Positions 44,404 through 51,610 of a DNA stretch of 64,000 bases are shown here, one piece after another; position 1 is the first letter of the stretch, and each line of letters opens with the position of its first letter. The stretch is taken from positions 62,001 through 126,000 of the forward strand of contig NZ_JARZHH010000014.1 in assembly GCF_029946515.1 (NCBI RefSeq), in the 5' to 3' direction. Made by a program: the position numbers and the translations under genes. Source of the stretch: Polyangium sp. 6x1 (GTDB lineage Bacteria; Myxococcota_A; Polyangia; Polyangiales; Polyangiaceae). Under the pieces are notes generated by a model. It saw only the letters and a program-made list of their open reading frames with translations, was not told the DNA's origin and searched no databases.

Positions 44404-46194
44404 ATGGGCATCGAGCGTCGCGACGTGGTCGTCCTCGGCGGAGGTCCTGCAGGCAGCACCTTCGCCGCCACCCTCAAAAAGTACGAGCCGAACCTCTCGG
44501 TCACGGTCCTCGAGAAGGCGCGCTTCCCGCGCTACCACATCGGCGAGTCCCTCATCCCCGCGCTGAACCCTGTGCTCCGCGATCTCGGGATCTACGACGA
44601 TCTCGGCCGCGCCGGGTTCATCCGCAAGATGGGCATCACGTTCGTGTGGGGCCGCGATCGAAAGCCCTGGGACGCCGACTACCTGAAGCTCGGCGACGTA
44701 CGGGTCCACGACGGCGCCGAGGTGCTGAACGTGCTCGGCCAGGATTTTTCGAAGCTGCTGCGCCGCCCCGAGGAGCGCGACGAGACGTTCAACGCCTTCA
44801 ACGTGCGGCGCGCCGAGTTCGACCACATGATCATGAACCGCGCGCGTGATTTCGGCGCCGACGTGCGCGAAGGGACGCGCGGACGAACCATCCACAAGGA
44901 CGGAAGCGGCCGCGTCACGGGCGTCGACTGGGAGGACGATCAGGGCCGCGAGGGCACGATCGAGACCTCGTTCGTGCTCGACGCGAGCGGACAAGGCACG
45001 CGCTTCACGCCGGGGGGCCGCATCTTCGATCCGCACATGAACAACTACGCGGTCTACGGCTACTGGTCCGGCGCCGAGTGGAAGATCCTCTACCGGGGCA
45101 CGCGCGATCGGACGAACGTGTTCATCTGCTCGGTCGACAAGGGCTGGATCTGGTACATCCCCGTCGCGCAGGACCTCATCAGCGTCGGCGTCGTGACGAA
45201 CACGACGCACTTCAAGGACGCGCTGCAAAACCAGGATCCCGAGTCGTTTTACCACGAGACGATCCAGGGCTGCGACGAGGTGCGGGGCCTGCTCTCCAAG
45301 GCGACGCTCCGCGACGATTTCATCGGCGGAGGCAAGCGGATCTCGGTGACCCGCGACTGGTCGTCATGGGCGAAGAGCCCGGTCGGCCCGGGCTGGGCCA
45401 CGGCCGGAGACGCGGCGATCTTCGTGGATCCGATCCTCTCGTCGGGCGTGACGCTCGCGATGCAGAGCGGCCATCGCGCGGCGTACACGTACCGCACGGC
45501 GCGTGCGCGCAAGGATCTGCCCGAGGACGCGCTCTGGCGCGCGTACGCCGACTACATCCGCGGCGAGGCAGGATCGTTCCTGCGGCTCGCGCGCTACTTC
45601 TACGGCAACAACAAGGCCGCGCCCTCGTGGTGGTGGGAGGCGCAGCGGCTCGTGAACGCCTCGGGCAAGCTCGCGGTCGACGATCGGCAGGCCTTCACGA
45701 TGGCGAGCGCCGGCTTCTTCCCGACGCTCCGCGCCGTCACGGACGACACGGTGATCCCGCTCGTCGCAGGCATCACGGGCCTCGAGGGCGACGTGTACAA
45801 CGTCTTCTACGAGGACGGTTTGCCGCCGCCCGATGCGCTGCCGAAGCACGCGATCGAGCACCTCGCGCCCTTCCGGCTGGCGCTGCGCACCGAGCCCATG
45901 GCGAGCGAAGGCAAGCCGACGGGCCAGCTCGACGTCTTCTACGATCTCGTGAGCGACGACGCGGACTTCACGCATCGCACGCACGCAGCGCCGAGCAAGA
46001 TCGCGCCCGCACTCGGCCCGGTCGTCGAGGCGATGAGGCGCCACCACGAGGTCGCGTCCCTGCTCGCCGAGGCGCCGCAGCTCCTGCCCGAAGGATACGC
46101 CTCGCCCGAGGCGATCCGCGCCGCGACGCTCTCCGTCGTGCGCGCAGCCGCGAAAAAAGGTTTTGTAAAGCTCGCGCCGGGAGCCACGGCTTGA
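44404..46194 (+). CDS. Flavin-dependent halogenase
   Basis: 596 residues. FAD-binding VVVLGGGPAGSTFAATL at the N-terminus, then FPRYHIGESLIPALNPVL, catalytic-Lys region FIRKMGITFVWGRD, the halogenase signature GWIWYIPVA (WxWxIP), and ATAGDAAIFVDPILSSGVTLA. WxWxIP and the FVDP-xxSSGV loop separate true halogenases from monooxygenases. The C-terminal 100 residues extend the usual fold. It would use FADH2, O2 and chloride or bromide to halogenate an aromatic or activated carbon; the substrate is unknown and no flavin reductase is adjacent. Its stop overlaps the S53 peptidase start (TTGA), so the two proteins are made together. Confidence 0.9.
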   Translation: MGIERRDVVVLGGGPAGSTFAATLKKYEPNLSVTVLEKARFPRYHIGESLIPALNPVLRDLGIYDDLGRAGFIRKMGITFVWGRDRKPWDADYLKLGDVRVHDGAEVLNVLGQDFSKLLRRPEERDETFNAFNVRRAEFDHMIMNRARDFGADVREGTRGRTIHKDGSGRVTGVDWEDDQGREGTIETSFVLDASGQGTRFTPGGRIFDPHMNNYAVYGYWSGAEWKILYRGTRDRTNVFICSVDKGWIWYIPVAQDLISVGVVTNTTHFKDALQNQDPESFYHETIQGCDEVRGLLSKATLRDDFIGGGKRISVTRDWSSWAKSPVGPGWATAGDAAIFVDPILSSGVTLAMQSGHRAAYTYRTARARKDLPEDALWRAYADYIRGEAGSFLRLARYFYGNNKAAPSWWWEAQRLVNASGKLAVDDRQAFTMASAGFFPTLRAVTDDTVIPLVAGITGLEGDVYNVFYEDGLPPPDALPKHAIEHLAPFRLALRTEPMASEGKPTGQLDVFYDLVSDDADFTHRTHAAPSKIAPALGPVVEAMRRHHEVASLLAEAPQLLPEGYASPEAIRAATLSVVRAAAKKGFVKLAPGATA

Positions 46195-47969
46195 ACGCTT
46201 ACGCGAGCGACGAGCTGACCCTCGTCTTCGTCCTGCACGAGCACGATCGCGAGTCGATCCGGCGCGCAGCAGAGGCGGCGAGCCACCCGGACGATCACAA
46301 ACGCGCGCGGCACCTCGAACGCGAGGAGCTGCGCAAGTTCGTGGCGCTCCCCTCGGACGAGCGCCGCGCCGTGCTCGAATGGCTCGAAGAGCACGGCATG
46401 CCGCACATGGACGTGCGCAGCGTGTCGGGACAAACGATCTTCGTGAAGACCACGAAGGAGGCCGTGGGGCGCACGTTCGGCGCGGAGTGCCGGCGCTGGC
46501 TCGACGACAAGGAGAAGGACGAGCGCGCGCTCACGCCGATGGAATGGCCGATCCCGCGGCAGATCGCGCGGTACGTGCAGTCCGTGAAGGTCCGGCAGAG
46601 CGGCAACCGCGCGCGCAGCACGATGGTCGCCGACGCAGGCTCCGAGCACCCGATGCAGTTCCCCACGCTCGAAGGCGCGCGCGAGAGCCGCCCCGAGCCA
46701 GGCTTCGGCCTGACCCCCGCAGACGTGCGCGAGATCTACCGCTTCCCGCCCATGAGCGAGCTCGACGGGTCGGGCGAGACGATCGCGCTGCTCATGCTCG
46801 GCGGCGCCCTCGAAGAGAGCGATCTCCACGCCTTCTGGGACGCCCACGGGATCCCGCACCCAGCAGAGATCAAGACGTACCACGTGGGATCACGGCCCTC
46901 GAAGGTGACGAGCGCAAACAAGCTCTACACGCTCGAAGTCGCGATGACGGTGGAGTGGGTAGGCGCGATGGCGCCAGGCGCGCGGATCCTCGTGTACTTC
47001 GTCGACCCGATGGTGATCGCAGACCCATGGGTGACGTTTCTGCTCAAAGTGATCGGCGACCGCGAGAACACACCGACGATCGTCTCGACGAGCTGGATCA
47101 CACCCGAGCGCAGCTACTACCGCGTGCACGGCAGGCGCGTCGTGAGCGGCCTACTCGACCAAGCCGCGGCCATCGGCGTCACCGTGATCAGCGCAGCCGG
47201 CGACTGGGGCGCCTTCGACGGCGTGCCACGCACGATCAAAGACGGGAGGTACGTCGGAGACGCCCCCTGGCCCCACGGCGTCTTCCCCGCCGTGGAAGAG
47301 CGCGTTCTCTCCGTCGGCGGAACCATGATCACAGGCCGCGCGCCCCTCACAGAGATCGCCTGGAGCGGCCCACCCCCGCCCGGGCTCGGCCGGGTGCTCC
47401 ACTTCGTAAGGCTCGCATCGAGCGGCGGCTTCAGCCGCGAGGTGCCCGTCCCGAAATGGCAAACCGACGCAATGAAAGGCTGGTACGCACGCGGCGAAGG
47501 CGAGCCCGCCGTCGTGCCCTACGGCCGAGGCTTCCCCGACGTCGCACTCATGGCCTCAGGCTCCGCCGTCCAACGCGCACCCAACCAGCCCCTCACGATG
47601 CAAGGCTACCAAGCCGTCGCATGCGGCCAATGGGTCGACTACGCAGGCGGCACAAGCGTGGCCGCCCCGATCTGGGCCGCGATCGTAGCCCTCATGAACC
47701 AAGCCCGCCGCGCAGCCGGTCTCGGCCGGGTCGGCTTCATCAACCCGATGCTCTACGCCCTCCGCAAGGAGACCCCCGCCCCCTTCCGCGAAATCTCCGA
47801 AGGCAGCACCGACGTCGCCATGAACGTCCTCAACGCCCACGGCAAAGCCGTGATCCACAGACTCTCGGGGTACTCCGCCGCGCCTGGGTGGGACCCAGCC
47901 ACAGGGCTCGGTGTGCCCAACGTGACGCGTCTCATCGAGCTCGTCACGCGGCGAGGCAGGAAGCCGTAG
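46191..47969 (+). CDS. S53 (sedolisin/kumamolisin) family peptidase, atypical active site
   Basis: 592 residues from TTG 46191, which overlaps the halogenase stop. Residues about 8-100 match the pro-kumamolisin domain (LTLVFVLHEHDRESIRRAA, FVALPSDERRAVLEWL). The catalytic domain keeps Glu249 in TLEVAMTVEW, oxyanion Asp338 in ISAAGDWGAFDG and Ser489 in GGTSVAAPIWAAIVALMNQ. Four residues after the Glu, where sedolisins have the catalytic Asp (EVxLD), this protein has Thr253. The C-terminal Ca-site region SAAPGWDPATGLGVPN is intact. No signal peptide: unusual for S53, whose members are secreted. It may process a peptide inside the cell or be a non-catalytic binding protein. Confidence 0.85.
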   Translation: MNAYASDELTLVFVLHEHDRESIRRAAEAASHPDDHKRARHLEREELRKFVALPSDERRAVLEWLEEHGMPHMDVRSVSGQTIFVKTTKEAVGRTFGAECRRWLDDKEKDERALTPMEWPIPRQIARYVQSVKVRQSGNRARSTMVADAGSEHPMQFPTLEGARESRPEPGFGLTPADVREIYRFPPMSELDGSGETIALLMLGGALEESDLHAFWDAHGIPHPAEIKTYHVGSRPSKVTSANKLYTLEVAMTVEWVGAMAPGARILVYFVDPMVIADPWVTFLLKVIGDRENTPTIVSTSWITPERSYYRVHGRRVVSGLLDQAAAIGVTVISAAGDWGAFDGVPRTIKDGRYVGDAPWPHGVFPAVEERVLSVGGTMITGRAPLTEIAWSGPPPPGLGRVLHFVRLASSGGFSREVPVPKWQTDAMKGWYARGEGEPAVVPYGRGFPDVALMASGSAVQRAPNQPLTMQGYQAVACGQWVDYAGGTSVAAPIWAAIVALMNQARRAAGLGRVGFINPMLYALRKETPAPFREISEGSTDVAMNVLNAHGKAVIHRLSGYSAAPGWDPATGLGVPNVTRLIELVTRRGRKP

Positions 47970-48325
47970 CGCTGGGGTTTCACCCCAGACCCGACCAGGG
48001 GTTGTCCACCCCTGGACCCGGACCAGGGCCAGCCCTGGACCTTTGGTGCAAAAACCGCGCGATGCGCGGTTTTTGCACCGGGCCCGTGGCAAGACCAGGA
48101 GCGACCTTGCCGGTCAAACCGCAGCGCTGACGTGTCTGCTGGAGGGTGGGGCGGCGCCGCTGTCTCAGCTGGCGAGCCCGCTTGTGGTCTTGCCACAGGC
48201 CGTCGTAGAAACCGCGCGGAGCGCGGTTTCTACGCCCCCGGTCCAGGCCGCGCTTGGTCCGGGGTGCAGGGGGCGGACAGCCCCCTGCTGGGGTCCGGGG
48301 TGAAACCCCGGCGCTACGCCGCTCG
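47970..48325. repeat. Composite hairpin element, copy E
   Basis: Fills the space between the convergent 3' ends of the S53 peptidase and the NHLP gene. Hairpins: CTGGGGT-ttc-ACCCCAG (47972-47988); CCAGGGGT-tgtcc-ACCCCTGG (about 47994); CCAGGGC-ca-GCCCTGG; GGTGCAAAAACCGCGC-gat-partner, 16-bp arms (48045-48079); CGTAGAAACCGCGC-gga-partner, 14-bp arms (48204-48234); GCAGGGGGC-ggaca-GCCCCCTGC (48266-48288). Order and loops match copies A-C, but most stem sequences differ and still pair. The CAGCGCTGAC block of the linker is also shared. Confidence 0.8.
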
Positions 48326-48329
48326 CAGC

Positions 48330-48635
48330 CTAGAACCCGGGGTCGTAGTCGTGCAGCGGCGACGTATCGAGCGGCAGCACGGACACATCGCCTGCAGGAG
48401 CAGACGGCAAGACGATGTGGCGGCGGTCGTGGGTGTTTTCTGCGACGACGAAGCGGACGCCGGGGGGGATTTTGAAGCCGAGCTCGGTGAGGACGGCGTT
48501 CGGGTCGTCGATGAGTTTTTGGCGGAACTCGGGGTCCTGCCAAGCGCGGAGGACGGCGCGATCCCAGACGGCGAGGTTTGCCATCTCGTCGGCCGACATC
48601 TCGATGTGCTTTGTGTAGGTGGTCTTGTTCGTCAT
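48330..48635 (-). CDS. NHLP-type (nitrile hydratase alpha-like leader) peptide, putative RiPP precursor
   Basis: 101 residues. It matches the nitrile-hydratase-like leader pattern: MANLAVWDRAVLRAWQDPEF, RQKLIDDPNAVLTELGF, IPPGVRFVVAENTHDRRHIV, LPSAP. It has no cysteine, so the metal site of true nitrile hydratase is absent. After LPSAPAG only about 18 residues remain (DVSVLPLDTSPLHDYDPG and a final Phe), a plausible core peptide without Cys and without the classical Gly-Gly cleavage site. GGGGAAG precedes ATG 48635. It lies 86 bases downstream of the TrpD-like gene on the same strand. Myxobacteria carry many orphan NHLP genes, so family membership does not prove a product is made. Confidence 0.8.
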   Translation of the reverse strand: MTNKTTYTKHIEMSADEMANLAVWDRAVLRAWQDPEFRQKLIDDPNAVLTELGFKIPPGVRFVVAENTHDRRHIVLPSAPAGDVSVLPLDTSPLHDYDPGF

Positions 48636-48721
48636 CGGAAATCTTCCCCGTTCACGGCGGACGACGCAATGCGCCGAGGATAGCCACCGACGGGTGGCTC
48701 GTCACGTGGTTCCGACGACTT

Positions 48722-49840
48722 TCAGTCTGTGAGCAAAGTTTCGAGCTTGGCGCGACCTTGGGTGGGATCGGGGTTTTGGGACTCGATCAGGGCGCGGAGT
48801 TGGGCGATCGCGCGGCCTTCTTGGATGGCTTTTCGTGCTTGATCGACGCCTGTGGGGAGGGAGTCGACTTTGCCCATCAGCTTCAGGCTCGCGGCGGCGT
48901 TCAGGAGCAGCACGTCGACGATGGGGCCTTCGAGTTTGCCGGCGAGGGCTTGGGCGAGGACGCGGGCGTTTTCTTCGGCGGTCCCGCGGGAGGCGATGGC
49001 TTCGAAGGGGGCTTCGCGGAGGCCTGCGTCTTCGGGGCGGATCGTGTACTCGCGGATTTCGCCGGTGGGGAGCAGCTCGGCGATGTGGGTGGGGCCGACG
49101 TTTCCGAGCTCGTCGAGGTAGCGGCCGGGGTGTGCGGTGGATTCGGCGCAGGGGACGAGGGCGCGTTCGTAGCCGAGGTCTCGCATCACTTCGCAGACGA
49201 TGCGGACGAGACGGGGCTCGGGGACGCCGGCGATCTTGTGGCGTTCGCCGACGTGCCTCACGAGGGGGCCTCCGATGTGGAAGGAGGTACCGATGCGGAT
49301 TTGGCTGATCACGCGGGCGAAGCCGCTCGTCATGAAGGCGCGGCCGACGACGGAGGTGAAGCCGAGGCGGCAGGATTCGGTGCTCTTGACTTGGGCTTCG
49401 CCTGGGGCGTCGAGGTCGACGCCCCAGTGGGCGAACATGTCGGCGGCGCCGCTGACGCCGGTGAGGGCGGGGGCGCCGGGTTTGTGGACGTAGAGGCCGC
49501 AGGCGGCGGCGAGGACGGCGGCGCCGCTGGAGACGTTGATGGTCTTCAGGGTGTCCATGCCGACGCCGGCGATGCTGAGGGGGGGTTCGGGGGAGCGGAC
49601 GACGTGGGGGAACCAGAGACGCCACTCGTCTTGGAAGGCTTCGACGACGCCTGTGAGCTCGGCTTGGGACTCGCCTTTTGCGCGGAGGGCGGCGATGAAG
49701 GCGCCTTGGTGGAGCTCGGGCTGCTCGTTGCGCCAGATCTGGCGGTAGGCTTCGCGCACTTCGTCGCGGGTGAGGTCCTCGCGCTGCTGGAGCTTGACCA
49801 CGAGGCGGCCGAAGGCGCGCAGCTTGTCTTCGTCGAACAT
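48722..49840 (-). CDS. TrpD-like (anthranilate phosphoribosyltransferase family) protein
   Basis: 372 residues, glycosyltransferase family 3 fold. Family landmarks are present but altered. The PRPP loop GTGGD reads SIAGVGMDTLKTINVSSGAA, and the KHGNR motif reads VHKPGAPALTGVSGAADMF. IGTSFHIGGPLVRHVG stands for the usual FNILGPLxNP, and the VHGxDGLDE segment reads VPCAESTAHPGRYLDELG. The N-terminal helical domain (DEVREAYRQIWRNEQPELH) is normal. It is therefore a paralogue with a changed substrate, not the tryptophan-pathway enzyme; no trp gene is nearby. PRPP or another sugar phosphate could still be used. Its position just upstream of the NHLP gene, same strand, suggests a link with it. Confidence 0.8.
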   Translation of the reverse strand: MFDEDKLRAFGRLVVKLQQREDLTRDEVREAYRQIWRNEQPELHQGAFIAALRAKGESQAELTGVVEAFQDEWRLWFPHVVRSPEPPLSIAGVGMDTLKTINVSSGAAVLAAACGLYVHKPGAPALTGVSGAADMFAHWGVDLDAPGEAQVKSTESCRLGFTSVVGRAFMTSGFARVISQIRIGTSFHIGGPLVRHVGERHKIAGVPEPRLVRIVCEVMRDLGYERALVPCAESTAHPGRYLDELGNVGPTHIAELLPTGEIREYTIRPEDAGLREAPFEAIASRGTAEENARVLAQALAGKLEGPIVDVLLLNAAASLKLMGKVDSLPTGVDQARKAIQEGRAIAQLRALIESQNPDPTQGRAKLETLLTD

Positions 49841-49937
49841 TGCGCGGCGGAGCCTAGCCGGATCGCGACAAACCGAGAAGGGGGCGCGGGTGGGGTCGTG
49901 GTCCCCTGCCCTGGACGGGTTTTGGATGCGCGGGGGT

Positions 49938-50217
49938 GTTCGAACGGCCGAACGGTCGTGGGAGAGGGTTGCGCGCGGGGGATCGAACGTTTGGGGAACT
50001 GCGGGAGACGGTGACGCGCGGGGGATCGAACGTTCTGAGGTTCACAAGCAACGGTGACGCGCGGCGGATCGAACGGTTGGAGACGCGCGCGAGACGGTGA
50101 CGCGCGACGGATCGAACGTTCCGAGGGTCACAAGCAACGATGACGCGCGGCGGATCGAACGGTTGGAGACGCGCGCGAGACGGTGACGCGCCGGGGATCG
50201 AACGGTTGGAGCCGCGA
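49938..50217. repeat. 43-bp tandem repeat array with two alternating unit types
   Basis: GATCGAAC (GTTCGAAC in the first unit) recurs at 49938, 49981, 50024, 50067, 50110, 50153 and 50196, exactly 43 bases apart. Each unit ends in a conserved GGTGACGCGCGG-like block; the middle alternates between type A (GTTGGAGACGCGCGCGAGAC) and type B (TGAGGTTCACAAGCAAC). 50024-50109 and 50110-50195 are near-identical 86-base B+A pairs. The last unit is partial. It occupies most of the 477-base gap between the TrpD-like and SIMPL starts, so it lies in a divergent promoter region. The rest of the gap shows nothing recognisable. Confidence 0.92.
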
Positions 50218-50317
50218 ATGCGGGCCTGCGCCCCCGCTTTGCGTTCGAAAAAGGCTCCCGGCGCCCTCCGCGTCGGGCCCCTCCGCCTTAGATTCCCCCC
50301 GAAAGGGAGGGACCACA

Positions 50318-51121
50318 ATGAAAACGACGAAACTCTTCGCCTTGCTCGCGACCTGCATGATGTCCGTCGTCTCCGCGAATGCGTTCGCGGACGCGTCCGC
50401 GGCTCAGGCGAATGCGGAGGAGGACACCGAGGACCAGGCCGTGACCGTGACCGTCGCCGCGGCCCAGACCGTGACCGTCGTGGGGCTCGGGGAGGTGATG
50501 GTGATGCCCGATTCGCTGCGCACGAGCATTTCCATCCGGGCTCGGGCCGAGACGCTGGCCGAGGCGCGCGCGGAGGCCGCGAGGAAGACTCGCGCCGTGA
50601 TGCAGGCGCTGGAGGAACTGCGGATTCAGGATTTGCAGGTCCGGACCGCGGAAATCACGGTGACGCCGATTCCGGAGCGCCAGCCGGAGGTCGGGGAGAG
50701 CACGGAGCCGCGGATCATCGGCTATCAGGCGGATAGCACGCTCTCGGTCGCGCTGCGGGGCGTCGGGCGCGAGGTGCTGCGTGTCCAGGGTCCGCGGATC
50801 CTCGATAGCGCGCTCGGCGCGGGCGCCAATGTCGTCGGCGGGATCGACTTCTTCCTGAGCAAGCCGCGGGAGGCGCACCGGCTCGCGCTCGCGGCAGCGG
50901 TGCGCGACGCGGAGGAGAATGCAAAGGTGATGGCCGGCGCGGCGAGCATCGAGCTGCGCGCGCACCGGACGCTCTCGACGGAGGTCGCGACATCCATCGA
51001 TTATGCCCAGCAAGCCTTGTACAGCGGCGCGATGGAGGCGGGCACGGTCGAATTCCCGGTCGAGCCCGGGGAGATCCGGGTGACCGCGCAGGTGACGGTG
51101 AGCTTCGAGTTCACGGAGTAG
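50318..51121 (+). CDS. Periplasmic SIMPL-domain (DUF541) protein
   Basis: 267 residues. Signal peptide TKLFALLATCMMSVVSANAF with cleavage after AFA. SIMPL/DUF541 pattern: VTVVGLGEVMVMPDSLRTSI, then RAEAARKTRAVMQALEELRI, a middle GYQADSTLSVALRGV, and a C-terminal strand GEIRVTAQVTVSFEF. Such proteins form large oligomers in the periplasm or outer membrane; E. coli YggE is linked to oxidative stress resistance. GGGAGG lies seven bases before ATG 50318. Upstream frames extend into the 43-bp repeat but are not coding. Confidence 0.88.
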   Translation: MKTTKLFALLATCMMSVVSANAFADASAAQANAEEDTEDQAVTVTVAAAQTVTVVGLGEVMVMPDSLRTSISIRARAETLAEARAEAARKTRAVMQALEELRIQDLQVRTAEITVTPIPERQPEVGESTEPRIIGYQADSTLSVALRGVGREVLRVQGPRILDSALGAGANVVGGIDFFLSKPREAHRLALAAAVRDAEENAKVMAGAASIELRAHRTLSTEVATSIDYAQQALYSGAMEAGTVEFPVEPGEIRVTAQVTVSFEFTE

Positions 51122-51154
51122 GCCAAGGACCTGAGCATGGGTCTCCTCTGGGAG

Positions 51155-51565
51155 GCGCTTCGCTGGGGCGTTGCCCCAGGCCCCAGCAGGGGCTGTCCGC
51201 CCCTGCACCCGGACCAGCGCCCGCGCTGGACCGAGGGTCGATGAAATGCGCAATGCGCAGTTCATCGAACGGCCGATTCAAGACTGGCGACGACCCTGCC
51301 CACCAAAACAGCAGCGCTGACGGTTCAACTGGCGATGCAGTACCACCGACCTGGGGAAGAACTGCGCATCGCGCAGTTCTTCCCCAAAGGGCCCAGGGCT
51401 GGCCCTGCAAAGAGGGGACGGACAGCTTAAAAACTTTCCCCGCATCGACTGCGCGGAGCGCAGTCGATGCCCAGAGGTCCAGGGCTGGCCCTGGTTCGGG
51501 TCGAGGGGCGAACAGCCCCCGCGGGGTCCGGGGCGGCGCCCCGGCGCGACGGCTCCTCGATGAGA
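51155..51565. repeat. Composite hairpin element, copy C
   Basis: Between the SIMPL gene and the next rightward gene, so here in tandem and not in convergent context. Same module order as copy A: CTGGGGC/GCCCCAG; GCAGGGGC-tgtcc-GCCCCTGC (a compensated variant of A's stem, same loop); CCAGCGC-cc-GCGCTGG; long hairpin with one mismatch (51238-51268); 15-bp arms with loop atc (51353-51385); 13-bp arms with loop gga (51442-51470); CCAGGGC-tg-GCCCTGG; GGGGC-ggc-GCCCC. The phrase GACAGCTTAAAAA between the second and third long hairpins is shared with A. Confidence 0.85.
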
Positions 51566-51610
51566 CCAACGACCTCTCGCGTTCGCGAGAAGGCTTGGTA
51601 CGCTCACCCC

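Noticed and set aside
48330-48635. True nitrile hydratase alpha subunit
   Set aside because: No cysteine for the metal-binding CxxCSC motif, only 101 residues, and no beta subunit gene.
48722-49840. Tryptophan-pathway trpD
   Set aside because: PRPP and anthranilate motifs are altered and no other trp gene is adjacent.
49938-50217. CRISPR array (about 23-base repeat with about 20-base spacers)
   Set aside because: The spacers are two alternating, themselves repeated sequences, the total period is 43 bases, and no cas gene is near. It is a tandem repeat.
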